Both the position numbers and the translations under genes were made by a program. Positions 50,896 to 59,564 of a DNA stretch of 64,000 nt are shown here, one piece after another (the stretch's first letter is position 1; each line of letters starts with the position of its first letter). The DNA is from Streptosporangium roseum DSM 43021. Its GTDB lineage: Bacteria; Actinomycetota; Actinomycetes; Streptosporangiales; Streptosporangiaceae. The notes beneath the pieces were generated by a model. That model was not told where the DNA came from. It worked only from the letters and a program-made list of their open reading frames with translations, and ran no database searches. The stretch is taken from contig NC_013595.1 of the NCBI RefSeq assembly GCF_000024865.1, positions 6,386,001 through 6,450,000 of the forward strand, given 5' to 3'.

Positions 50896-51780
50896 ATGAG
50901 CACTGACGCGGCGGGGCTGGGGCGCGGCCGGGCGGTCGCGTTCGCGCTGCCCGCGCTCGTGCTCATCGGGACATTCCTGATCTTCCCGGCGATCTGGACC
51001 ATCTACCTCGGGCTCACCGACTACCGGCTGACCGGGGCGGCGGCGGCCGACCCCCGGCTGGTGGGGGCCGGCAACTACGCCACCGCCCTGGGCGACGAGC
51101 GGTTCCGGGACTCGGTCTGGCTGACCGCGCAGTTCGTGCTGGGATCGGCGATCATCGGGCAGGCGGGACTGGGGTTCGCCCTCGCGTGGATCATGCGCGA
51201 CCGGCGAGGACCCGTGCGCCGGGTCGTCGAGGCATTGGTGCTGCTGTCGTGGATCCTGCCGGGCTCGGTGGTGGCGTTCCTGTGGATCGCCCTGCTGGAC
51301 CGCGACGGCGGCACCCTCAACGCCCTGCTCGGCACCCCCGGCGCGGCCTGGCTGCTCGACCACCCGATGTTGTCGATCATCGTGTTCAACACCTGGCGGG
51401 GCACCGCCTTCTCGATGATGCTCTACTCCGCGGCCCTGGAGAACGTGCCGCCGTCCCATCTGGAGACCGCCCGCCTGGCCGGGGCGTCCGCCCTCCAGCA
51501 GCTGCGCGACGTGGTCCTGCCCCGGATCAAGGGACACGTCCTGACCAACGTGCTGCTGACCAGCCTGTGGACGTTCAACGACTTCACCCCCTTCCTGATC
51601 ACCGCCGGCGGCCCCGAGGGACGCTCGGAGATCCTGCCCGTCTACGTCTACAACGTGGCCCTGCGCGACGGGCGGCTCGGCTTCGGCGCGGCCGTCTCCC
51701 TCCTCATCCTCGCGATCAACCTCGTCTTCGCCCTGGCCTACCTGCGCCTGCTCCGCGACCGCCGGGAGGTCCCCGGATGA
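50896..51780 (+). CDS. Sugar ABC transporter permease 1 (mannoside cassette)
   Basis: This 294-aa permease has six hydrophobic segments (ALPALVLIGTFLIFPAIW first) and the EAA loop LETARLAGASALQQLRDVVL. Start ATG 50896 is in the last repeat copy, with GGAG 7 bases upstream; an extended frame from 50797 would add 33 repeat-derived, highly charged residues and is unlikely. ATGA links it to the second permease. Confidence 0.92.
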   Translation: MSTDAAGLGRGRAVAFALPALVLIGTFLIFPAIWTIYLGLTDYRLTGAAAADPRLVGAGNYATALGDERFRDSVWLTAQFVLGSAIIGQAGLGFALAWIMRDRRGPVRRVVEALVLLSWILPGSVVAFLWIALLDRDGGTLNALLGTPGAAWLLDHPMLSIIVFNTWRGTAFSMMLYSAALENVPPSHLETARLAGASALQQLRDVVLPRIKGHVLTNVLLTSLWTFNDFTPFLITAGGPEGRSEILPVYVYNVALRDGRLGFGAAVSLLILAINLVFALAYLRLLRDRREVPG

Positions 51781-52601
51781 ACCTCGTCGGGCACGTGCTC
51801 GGCCGGATCGCCTCGGCCGTCCTCCTCGCGGTCGTCGCCGCCTTCTTCGCGCTGCCGATGCTCTGGCTGGCCTCGGCGCCGTTCGACGCACACCCCTCGA
51901 TCACGGTGTCGCTCCCGGAGTTCACGCTGGACAACTTCCGGGCCATCCTCGACAACCCCTACGCGCTCGGCTCCATCGGCAACTCGATCATCCAGGCGGG
52001 CGGCGCGGCGGCCCTCGTGGTCGTCCTGGCCGCGCTGGCCGCCTACGCCCTGTCCCGGGTCAGGGTGCCCGGCCGCGACGCGCTGCTCTACGTGCTGCTG
52101 CTGATGTCGTCGGTGGTCACCGGGACCGCGGCGATGGTGCCGATCTTCGAGCTGGCCTCCCGCCTCGACCTGGTCGACACCCATCTGGGGGTCGTCCTCA
52201 CCGTCTCCGGTGGCCTGCTCCCCGCGGCGATCTTCATCCTGAAGGACTTCATGGACGCCACCCCCACCTCCTACGAGGAGTCAGCGCGGGTCTTCGGCGC
52301 CTCACCGCTGCAGATCCTGCGGCACATCGTCGTCCCGACGGTGCGGCCGGGCCTGGCCACGATCGCGGTGTGGGCCGTGGCCAACGTGTGGGGCGGCTTC
52401 CTGCTCCAGTACATCCTGCTGCGCGACCCGGGGAAATCCCCCGGCTCGGTCGTCCTCTACACCCTCTACACCGAGGGCGGCCAGCCCGACCTCTCCCTCA
52501 TCTCGACGTTCTCGCTGCTCTACTCGCTGCCGGTGGTACTGATGTACCTGTTCGTCAGCAGCAGGTACGGCTTCCGCTTCCATGGAGGGATCAAGCGGTG
52601 A
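51777..52601 (+). CDS. Sugar ABC transporter permease 2 (mannoside cassette)
   Basis: This 274-aa MalG-type permease starts at ATG 51777, overlapping the preceding TGA by four bases. Six hydrophobic segments are present, and the EAA loop is YEESARVFGASPLQILRHIV. Its stop overlaps the GTG of the ATPase gene, so the whole transporter is translationally coupled. It pairs with permease 1 to form the channel. Confidence 0.93.
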   Translation: MNLVGHVLGRIASAVLLAVVAAFFALPMLWLASAPFDAHPSITVSLPEFTLDNFRAILDNPYALGSIGNSIIQAGGAAALVVVLAALAAYALSRVRVPGRDALLYVLLLMSSVVTGTAAMVPIFELASRLDLVDTHLGVVLTVSGGLLPAAIFILKDFMDATPTSYEESARVFGASPLQILRHIVVPTVRPGLATIAVWAVANVWGGFLLQYILLRDPGKSPGSVVLYTLYTEGGQPDLSLISTFSLLYSLPVVLMYLFVSSRYGFRFHGGIKR

Positions 52602-53653
52602 TCTCCGTGCACGGCCTGACCAAGGTGTTCCCCGGCGGAGTGCGGGCGCTCGACTCCCTCGACCTCGACATCGGAGAGGGCGAGTTCTTCGCGCTGCTGG
52701 GCCCCTCCGGCTGCGGCAAGACCACGCTGCTGCGGAGCATCGCCGGCCTCGAGACCCCCACCTCGGGGAGGATCGGCATCGGCGGGACCGACGTGACCGC
52801 GCTCGCGCCCGGCCGCCGCGACGTCGCCATGGTGTTCCAGGACTACGCCCTCTTCCCCCACATGGACGTCGCCGCCAACATCGCCTACCCGCTGCGGATA
52901 AAGAAGACGCCCCGCGCCCGGCGCGAGGCCAGGGCCGCCGAGGTCGCCGACCGGCTCAGCCTGACCGGACTGCTCGGCAGGCGCCCCGGGCAGCTCTCGG
53001 GCGGCCAGCAGCAGCGGGTCGCCCTCGCGCGGGCCATCGCCTGCCGTCCCCGGGTGTTCCTGTTCGACGAGCCCCTGTCCAACCTCGACGCCCGGCTCCG
53101 CCTGGAGGCCCGCACCTTCCTCAAACGCCTGCAGGACGAGCTCGGCGTCACCACCGTGTTCGTCACCCACGACCAGGGCGAGGCCCTCGCGCTGGCCCAC
53201 CGGATCGCCGTCATGGACGCCGGGCGGATCGCCCAGATCGGCACCCCTGCCGAGATCTTCCACCGGCCCGCCACGACCTTCGTCGCCTCCTTCATCGGCT
53301 CGACCCCGATGAACCTGCTGCCCGGCACGGTCGGCGACGGCGTGCTCCACGTGGCGGGGGCCGCGCTGCCCGCGCCCGGTGACCTGCCCGAGGGGGAGCC
53401 CATCGTGTACGGCGTGCGTCCCGAGTACACCGACCTGTCGGCCACCCGGCGCGAGGACGGCTTCCCCGGCGAGGTCGCCGTCCTGGAGAACCTCGGCACC
53501 GCCAGCCTCGTCACCCTGCAAGGCCCGGACCACCTCGTCCAGGCCGTCGTCGGCGAGGGCCACGAGCCCGCCGTCGGCACGGCCGCCTGGGCCGTCCCCC
53601 GGCGCGGACGCGCCCTCGTCTACCACGACGGCCGGCTGGCGGGCCAGGCATGA
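52598..53653 (+). CDS. ABC transporter ATP-binding protein (CUT1 type)
   Basis: This 351-aa ATPase has Walker A GPSGCGKTTLL, the Q-loop in AMVFQDYALFPHM, signature LSGGQQQRVALARA, Walker B RVFLFDEPLSNLDAR and the H-loop VFVTHDQGEAL. A C-terminal TOBE domain (residues 240-351) is typical of MalK/UgpC-type subunits. GTG 52598 overlaps the permease stop. Unlike the first sugar operon of the window, this system carries its own ATPase. Confidence 0.94.
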   Translation: MISVHGLTKVFPGGVRALDSLDLDIGEGEFFALLGPSGCGKTTLLRSIAGLETPTSGRIGIGGTDVTALAPGRRDVAMVFQDYALFPHMDVAANIAYPLRIKKTPRARREARAAEVADRLSLTGLLGRRPGQLSGGQQQRVALARAIACRPRVFLFDEPLSNLDARLRLEARTFLKRLQDELGVTTVFVTHDQGEALALAHRIAVMDAGRIAQIGTPAEIFHRPATTFVASFIGSTPMNLLPGTVGDGVLHVAGAALPAPGDLPEGEPIVYGVRPEYTDLSATRREDGFPGEVAVLENLGTASLVTLQGPDHLVQAVVGEGHEPAVGTAAWAVPRRGRALVYHDGRLAGQA

Positions 53654-54855
53654 GGGCGCTGCGCGTCACCGGCCGCTGGACCCCGGAGGACCGCCTGGCC
53701 TCCCCCGTCCACGACGTCCCGTTCGAGCTGCCCGCCGACGCCCGCGGTTTCACCGTCCGGCTCTCCTACGACCGCTCCGCGGGCGTGCTGGACCTCGGCT
53801 GCCACGGGCCGCTGGGCTTCCGCGGCTGGTCCGGCGGCGCCCGCTCCGAATACACGATCACCCCCGCCTGGGCCACCCCCGGCTACCTGTCCGGCGAGCC
53901 CGAACCCGGCCTCTGGCGGATCCTGCTCGGCCTCCACCGCGTCCCGCCGGGCGGCCTGCCGTACGAGCTGAGCGTCATCCCGCACCTGTCCCCGCCCGTC
54001 ACGCCGCCCGCCGGGCCCGGCCTGCGGCCCCCTCCCCCGCCCCGCGAGCCGGCCGCGACCAGGCGCGGCCTGCCCTCGCTCGGCGGGCTGCGCTGGCTCG
54101 CCGGGGACCTGCACACCCACACCGTCCACTCCGACGGCTCGCTCAGCGTCTCCGAGCTCGCCTGCCTGGCCGCCGACCGGGGCCTGGACTTCCTCGCCGT
54201 CACCGACCACAACACCGTCAGCCACCACACGGAGCTGCCCGCCGCCGCCACCTACGCCGCCATCACCCTCATCCCCGGCCAGGAGGTCACCACCGACCTC
54301 GGCCACGCCAACGCCTTCGGCGACATCGGCTGGATCGACTTCCGCGACAGCCCCGACCTGTGGGCGCGGACCGTGCGGGACAGGGGCGGGGTGCTGTCGA
54401 TCAACCATCCCGTCGCCGGCGACTGCGCGTGGCGCCACCCCATGACCGCGCGGCCGCCCGCCGTCGAGGTGTGGCACTGGAGCTGGTGGGACCGGACCTG
54501 GGGCGCGCCGCTGGCCTGGACGCAGCTCTGGTCGGCCGGGGCGACGATGATCGGCGGCAGCGACTACCACCGGCCCGAGGAGGGCCACCCGCCCGGCGAC
54601 CCCACCACCTGGGTGCTCGCCGGCGACCCCCTCGAAGGGCTGCGCGCCGGCGGCACCGCCGTGTCCGCCACCCCCGACGGGCCGCTGCTGCTCCGCCACG
54701 GCGACGACTTCCTCATCGTCGGCGGCGACGGGCTGGTGCTGTGGGGGCCGGACACCCGCCGGGCCGTCATCGGCGACAGGGTCACCGTCCCGGCCCGGCC
54801 CGGACCCCACCGGCTGGAGACCTACCGCAACGAGGTGATGGCACTGTGCACGTGA
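53650..54855 (+). CDS. PHP-domain metallohydrolase (CehA/McbA type)
   Basis: This 401-aa protein has an N-terminal beta-rich domain of about 140 residues, then a PHP phosphoesterase domain. Metal-binding motifs are GDLHTHTVHSDGSLS, VTDHNTVSHH, INHPVAGDCAW and IGGSDYHRP. CehA/McbA-type PHP proteins hydrolyse phosphoesters or related bonds; the actual substrate is unknown. ATG overlaps the TGA of the ATPase gene. Placed among glycan genes, it may act on a phosphorylated or phosphodiester-linked sugar, which is inference. Confidence 0.85.
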   Translation: MRALRVTGRWTPEDRLASPVHDVPFELPADARGFTVRLSYDRSAGVLDLGCHGPLGFRGWSGGARSEYTITPAWATPGYLSGEPEPGLWRILLGLHRVPPGGLPYELSVIPHLSPPVTPPAGPGLRPPPPPREPAATRRGLPSLGGLRWLAGDLHTHTVHSDGSLSVSELACLAADRGLDFLAVTDHNTVSHHTELPAAATYAAITLIPGQEVTTDLGHANAFGDIGWIDFRDSPDLWARTVRDRGGVLSINHPVAGDCAWRHPMTARPPAVEVWHWSWWDRTWGAPLAWTQLWSAGATMIGGSDYHRPEEGHPPGDPTTWVLAGDPLEGLRAGGTAVSATPDGPLLLRHGDDFLIVGGDGLVLWGPDTRRAVIGDRVTVPARPGPHRLETYRNEVMALCT

Positions 54856-55913
54856 AGGTCGCGATCGCGGGGCTGGGGGTCGCCGCGCAGGTCATCTACC
54901 TGCCGCTGCTGGCCAGGCGCCGGGAGCTGTTCGAGGTGACCGCCGTGTGCGACCTCGACCCCGCGCAGGCCGAGTCCATCGGGCGGCAGAGCGGGGCGCG
55001 GTGGTTCGCCGACCCCGCGGCGATGCTCGACCACGGCGGCTTCGACGCGCTCGTCGTGCTCACCCCCGGATCCCACGGGGCCCTCGTCGCCGCCGCGCTG
55101 GAGCGCGGCCTGGCCGTACTGTGCGAGAAACCCCTCGCCTACAGCCAGGCCGAGGCCCGCGCGCCGGGCGACACAACGCGGCTGATGGTGGGCTACATGA
55201 AGCAGTACGACCCGGCCGTACGGCGGGCGGTCGCGCTCCTGGCAGGACGCCCCGTCCGGCACCTGGACGTCACCGTGCTCCACCCCACCGGCGAGGCCCA
55301 GCTCGCCTTCGCCCGCGTCCGGCCCTCACGCCCCTCCCCGGCGGCCCTCGAACCGTGGCTCAGAGCCGACGAGGAGGCCCTGGACGCCGCCCTGGGGGCC
55401 GCCTCCGCACCGATCAGGTCGCTGTACTCCGGAGTCGTGCTCGGCAGCCTCAGCCACGACCTGGCGCTGATGCGCACCTTCGGCGGCCCGCCCGCCGGCG
55501 TCGAGCACACCGCCGTGTGGGACGGGCCCTCCCTGGAGGTCTGCGGGGCACTGGAGCGGGGCCGCTACAGCCTGCGCTGGCACTACCTGCCCCGCCACCC
55601 CGCCTACCGGGAGACCGTCAGCGTCCACCACGAGGACGGCACGCTGGAGCTGGTCTTCCCCTCCCCCTACCTGATGAACGCCCCCACCGTCCTGACCTCC
55701 AGCTCCCTGGACGGGACCACGGAGGTCAGGACGGTCCACCGCGACATGTCCGAGGCCTTCGAACGCCAGCTTGAGGCCTTCCACGCCCTCGTCACCGAGG
55801 GCACTCCCCCGCTCACCGGGCTCGCCGGCGGCCTGGCGGACATCGTGACGGCCCAGAAGATCATCAAATCGGTCGCCGGCCCGTCCATCGGAGGCGAGGC
55901 GCGTGACGCCTGA
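54846..55913 (+). CDS. Gfo/Idh/MocA-family oxidoreductase
   Basis: This 355-aa protein has an N-terminal Rossmann fold (VAIAGLGVAAQVIYLPLLAR, then VTAVCDLDPAQAESIG) and the family CEKPLAYS motif with the catalytic-region Lys. A C-terminal alpha/beta domain with SLSHDLALMRTFGG follows. Such enzymes oxidise or epimerise sugars and inositols with NAD(P). Start GTG 54846 is preferred; GTG 54852 would give a GTGA overlap with the PHP gene stop. It overlaps the GH38 gene by 11 bases. Confidence 0.88.
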   Translation: MHVKVAIAGLGVAAQVIYLPLLARRRELFEVTAVCDLDPAQAESIGRQSGARWFADPAAMLDHGGFDALVVLTPGSHGALVAAALERGLAVLCEKPLAYSQAEARAPGDTTRLMVGYMKQYDPAVRRAVALLAGRPVRHLDVTVLHPTGEAQLAFARVRPSRPSPAALEPWLRADEEALDAALGAASAPIRSLYSGVVLGSLSHDLALMRTFGGPPAGVEHTAVWDGPSLEVCGALERGRYSLRWHYLPRHPAYRETVSVHHEDGTLELVFPSPYLMNAPTVLTSSSLDGTTEVRTVHRDMSEAFERQLEAFHALVTEGTPPLTGLAGGLADIVTAQKIIKSVAGPSIGGEARDA

Positions 55914-58605
55914 CATCGTGGTCGTCCCCCACACCCACTGGGACCGCGAGTGGTATCTGCCCTTCCAGCGGTTCCGGCTCGGCCTGGTCCGCATGCTCGA
56001 CGAGGTCCTCGACACCATGGCCGCCGACCCCGGCTACCGCTTCACCATGGACGGCCAGCTCGCCGCCCTGGAGGACTACCTGGAGATCCGCCCGGAACGG
56101 CTCCCCGCCGTCAGACGGCTCGTCGCCGAGGGCCGCTTCGCCGCCGGGCCGTGGCTCATCCTCGCCGACGAGTTCCTCTGCTCAGGGGAGACCCTGATCC
56201 GCAACCTGGAGTACGGCATGCGCGGCGCCGCCGAACTCGGCGGCGTCATGCGGGTCGGATACCTGCCCGACCAGTTCGGCCACTGCGCCCAGATGCCGCA
56301 GATCCTGCGCCAGGCCGGCCTCGAACACGCCTGCCTGTGGCGCGGCGTGCCCGCCTCGGTCGACCGCGACGCCTTCGCCTGGATCGGCGCCGACGGCACC
56401 GCCGTCCGCACCCAGTACCTGCCCGGCGGGTACGGCAACGCCGTCGCGCTGTTCAGCGGTCCCCCGCAGGCCCTCGCCGACCGCCTCGCCGCCTTCACCG
56501 AGACGCTGCGCCCCTGGCACCCCGCCGGCCCCCTGCTCGCCATGTACGGCGCCGACCACAGCGCCCCCGCCGCCGACATCACCGCCGCCGGGCTGCGCAT
56601 CGCCACCCTCCACGACTACGTCACCGCCCAGGACCCCTCCGTCACGGACCTGCCGGCCGTCCACGGCGAGCTGCGCTCCCACGCCCGCGCCAACATCCTG
56701 CCCGGCGTCATCTCCGCGCGCATACCCGCCAAGCAGGCCATGGCCCGCGCCGAGCGCGTCGTCACCCGCTACGCCGAGCCCCTGTCGGCACTCTGGCTGC
56801 CCGGCGGCACGGCCGCCGCGAAACTGCTCGACATGGCCTGGCGCCGCCTCATCGCCTGCAGCGGCCACGACTCCATCACCGGCTGCGGCGCCGACGAGAC
56901 CGCCCAGCAGGTCGCCGCCCGCATCGCCGAGGCCGAGCAGATCGGCCAGGCCGTCGTCGACATGGTCAGCGCCTCCCTCTCCGACCGGGCCTCCCGCGAC
57001 GCCCTCGTGGTCGTCAACCCCTCTCCCTTCCCGCGCACGGCCCTCGTCCTGGCCGACCTGCCCGAGAGCCGGGCCGCCCTGTCCGCCCCGGACGGCGGCC
57101 GGGTGCCGTCACAACGGCTGGAGCTGGCCCCCACCCTCCTCGACGAGACCGTCATGGACGACCTCACCCAGCTCCTCGGCCGGATCCACGAACGCGAGCT
57201 CTTCGGCCAGGAGATCGTCTCCTGGTCCGCCGACGGCGACGTCTTCACCATCGTCGTCGGCCGCCACGCCACCACCGGCTACGACTACGCCGACCTCCGC
57301 GCGGCGGTCCTGGACGGCGCCGCCGCCCGGCCCGGCCCCTGGCGGGTGCGCACCTGCGCCGAACCGGTCGTCACCGTCGCCGCCCACGTCACCGTCGCGC
57401 CGTTCGGCCGCACCGTCCTCACCTCCGTTCCCGCCCCGGCCCCGGCCCAGGTCCCGGACGGCCCCGGCTGGGCACGCCCCGCCGAGGGCACGCTCGACAA
57501 CGGCCTGCTGCGCGTCACCGTCGCCCCCGACGGCACCCTGTCGCTGTTCGCGGACGGCGCCGAGGCCCACGGCGTGGGCCGCGTCGTCGACGGCGGCGAC
57601 GCCGGCGACACCTACAACCATGCCCCGCCCCGCGCCGACACCCTCGTCGACACCCCCGGCCGGGTCGAGGTCGAGAGCGTCTGCACCGGGCCGCTGGTGT
57701 CGGTGCTGGAGATCCGCCGCGACTACGCCTGGCCGTCCGCCGCCACCCCGGAGGGCCGCTCGCCGGTCACCGAGAACGTCACCGTCACCACCAGGGCCGA
57801 GCTCCGCGCGGGCGAGCCCTACCTGCGCCTGGAGATGTCCTTCGACAACCGCTGCCGCGACCACCGGGTCCGCTGGCACGCGCCCCTCCCCTCCCCCGCG
57901 GCGGAGTCCTTCTCCGAAGGGCAGCTCTCGATCGTACGGCGCGGCCTGACCGGTGAGGGCGGCTGCGGCGAGGAGCCCCTGCCCACCTTCCCCGCCGAGG
58001 GCTTCGTCACCGCGGGCGGCCTGGCGGTCCTGCTGGATCAGGTGACCGAGTACGAGCTGACCGGCGGCGAGCTGGCGCTCACCCTGATCCGCTCGGTGGG
58101 CCTGCTGTCCAGCAACCGCAACGCCTACCGCGACGAACCCGCCGGACCCCAGCTGCCCACCCCCGCCGCCCAGTGCCCCGGACCGGTCACCACCCGCCTG
58201 GCCGTGCTGCCCCACCCGGGCACCTGGCACGAGGCGGGACTGCCGCGCCTGGCGGAGGAGTATCGGCACGCGCTGCTGGCCGTACCGGGGTCGGGCCGCG
58301 CCGCCGCCTCCCCGGGCGCCGGGGGGCCGGGCATGTCTCCGGAGCAGGCCGGCGCGTCCCTCGCCGTCGAGGGCACGGGCGTGGTGCTCACGGCGCTGCG
58401 CGAGCGAGGCGACGTGCTGGAGATCCGCGTCGTGGCCGAGCACCCCACGGCCACCGAGGCCGTCGTCCGCGGGCCGTTCGGTGCCGCCCGCCGCGCCGAC
58501 GTGCTCGGCGTGGCGGGCGAGCGGCTGGAGGTCACCGGCGGTGTCGTACGGCTACCGCTGCGTCCCTTCGAGATCGCGACCCTTCACCTGACGAGAGCGG
58601 GCTGA
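55903..58605 (+). CDS. GH38 family alpha-mannosidase
   Basis: This 900-aa zinc-dependent retaining alpha-mannosidase begins IVVVPHTHWDREWYLPFQR. His12 and Asp14 are the first zinc ligands, the catalytic nucleophile is Asp123 in YLPDQFGHCAQMPQI, and a later zinc His lies in SGHDSITGCGADE. The middle-domain and C-terminal beta-sandwich are complete, and length is normal for the family. No signal peptide is present, so it works on imported oligosaccharides in the cytosol. GTG start at 55903. It is the last gene of the cassette. Confidence 0.93.
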   Translation: MTPDIVVVPHTHWDREWYLPFQRFRLGLVRMLDEVLDTMAADPGYRFTMDGQLAALEDYLEIRPERLPAVRRLVAEGRFAAGPWLILADEFLCSGETLIRNLEYGMRGAAELGGVMRVGYLPDQFGHCAQMPQILRQAGLEHACLWRGVPASVDRDAFAWIGADGTAVRTQYLPGGYGNAVALFSGPPQALADRLAAFTETLRPWHPAGPLLAMYGADHSAPAADITAAGLRIATLHDYVTAQDPSVTDLPAVHGELRSHARANILPGVISARIPAKQAMARAERVVTRYAEPLSALWLPGGTAAAKLLDMAWRRLIACSGHDSITGCGADETAQQVAARIAEAEQIGQAVVDMVSASLSDRASRDALVVVNPSPFPRTALVLADLPESRAALSAPDGGRVPSQRLELAPTLLDETVMDDLTQLLGRIHERELFGQEIVSWSADGDVFTIVVGRHATTGYDYADLRAAVLDGAAARPGPWRVRTCAEPVVTVAAHVTVAPFGRTVLTSVPAPAPAQVPDGPGWARPAEGTLDNGLLRVTVAPDGTLSLFADGAEAHGVGRVVDGGDAGDTYNHAPPRADTLVDTPGRVEVESVCTGPLVSVLEIRRDYAWPSAATPEGRSPVTENVTVTTRAELRAGEPYLRLEMSFDNRCRDHRVRWHAPLPSPAAESFSEGQLSIVRRGLTGEGGCGEEPLPTFPAEGFVTAGGLAVLLDQVTEYELTGGELALTLIRSVGLLSSNRNAYRDEPAGPQLPTPAAQCPGPVTTRLAVLPHPGTWHEAGLPRLAEEYRHALLAVPGSGRAAASPGAGGPGMSPEQAGASLAVEGTGVVLTALRERGDVLEIRVVAEHPTATEAVVRGPFGAARRADVLGVAGERLEVTGGVVRLPLRPFEIATLHLTRAG

Positions 58606-59126
58606 GCGCGCCGCCCCCGTCCTCCGTCATGGCGGTCTCCTCCTAGCCCCGGTCGCCTCGCCGCTCGCCCGGCGGTGCCCCGCCCCTCCCCGTCCGGTGG
58701 ATCGAACCGTCCCGCCCGGCGGGCATCGGGTCTCGGTGGTGCCGTGGGGCGGCTCGGCGTGCGGTCGCGGCCGGGGGTTCCCCGCTCCGGCCGCCCTCTC
58801 GACCCGGACGTGACAGGGCCGCGCCGGCCGGTCCATATGATCGGGATCGATTATCGCTGAATTCGGCCCGCGTTTTGATCTCTCGGTATTTCGGATGGTA
58901 TTCGTGCCCCCGGAAACCGCGGACCGATTCCGGACGGCCCGCCTTCCCGGCCGCGCGTTTTCGAGGGGTCGCGGTGGAGCGCCTCTTGAAGCACTCCCCG
59001 CGGTGGCGGGCGCGGCCGTCCGCCGTCCGCGTGCGGAGACCGGGCCGGCCGGCCCGCGGCCGGGACAGGTTTTCGGACTCGCGGCGAATCCCCTCGCGCC
59101 CCTGCCCCTGAAAGCGGACCTCTCCT
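58606..59126. other. Intergenic stretch between GH38 gene and pup, no gene
   Basis: It lies between the convergent ends of the mannoside cassette and pup. I see no gene and no strong hairpin; an AT-richer patch runs from about 58835 to 58905. A weak GCGGAC/GTCCGC stem overlaps the pup stop at about 59111-59137. If an insertion boundary exists between prcB and pup, it should be in this stretch or in 48949-49131. Confidence 0.45.
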
Positions 59127-59336
59127 CTACTGTCCGCCCTTTTGCACGTAACTCCTCACGAACTCCTCGGCGTTCTCCTCGAGCACCTCGTCGATCTCGT
59201 CGAGGATCGCGTCGACGTCGTCCGAGAGCTTCTCGTTGCGCTCCTGGACGTCGGAGGAGTCCACCGCGGTGGTCTCCTCCACCTCCTTGTCACTCCGGCT
59301 GGTGTGCTTCTGGCCGCCGGTGTCCTTGCTCGCCAT
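59127..59336 (-). CDS. pup: Prokaryotic ubiquitin-like protein Pup
   Basis: This 69-aa acidic, disordered protein begins MASKDTGGQKHTSRSDKEVE and has the coiled-coil C-terminal half KLSDDVDAILDEIDEVLEEN. It ends FVRSYVQKGGQ. The terminal Gly-Gly-Gln is the form that Dop deamidates to Glu before PafA ligation. Start ATG 59336 has GGAGG 9 bases upstream. Usually pup sits directly before prcB; here 10.2 kb of carbohydrate genes intervene, and no dop is found in the 4.6 kb on the other side. Confidence 0.96.
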   Translation of the reverse strand: MASKDTGGQKHTSRSDKEVEETTAVDSSDVQERNEKLSDDVDAILDEIDEVLEENAEEFVRSYVQKGGQ

Positions 59337-59502
59337 CTGTGGCACCTCCGCTTGGGGGACGCTTGTGACTCATATCTTCCCCGAACCGGCGGACATTGCG
59401 CGCGGATCGTCCCGCGATCTTTGCGGGAGCCCGCCGAGGCCGCCCCCGAGGTCCTGCCTGCAAGAGAACCCCCTCCCGCCCCCTGAGGCAAATTCTTTCC
59501 GG

Positions 59503-59531
59503 TTGACTGGATAGCATCCCTATCCAATAAT
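59503..59531 (+). promoter_or_regulatory. Promoter of the small membrane protein gene
   Basis: TTGACT at 59503-59508 and AATAAT at 59526-59531 are separated by exactly 17 bases. The spacer itself is the palindrome GGATAG-CATCC-CTATCC, so a repressor could bind between the hexamers. Confidence 0.7.
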
Positions 59532-59552
59532 TGGCTAGCGTCACTATCCAAT
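59509..59552. promoter_or_regulatory. Operator-like array of four CTATCC half-sites
   Basis: GGATAG (59509), CTATCC (59520), GGCTAG (59533) and CTATCC (59544) alternate in orientation. The first pair forms GGATAG-N5-CTATCC inside the promoter spacer. The second forms ATTGGCTAG-N5-CTATCCAAT (59530-59552) just before the ribosome-binding site GGAAGGA. Confidence 0.65.
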
Positions 59553-59564
59553 GGAAGGACCCCC

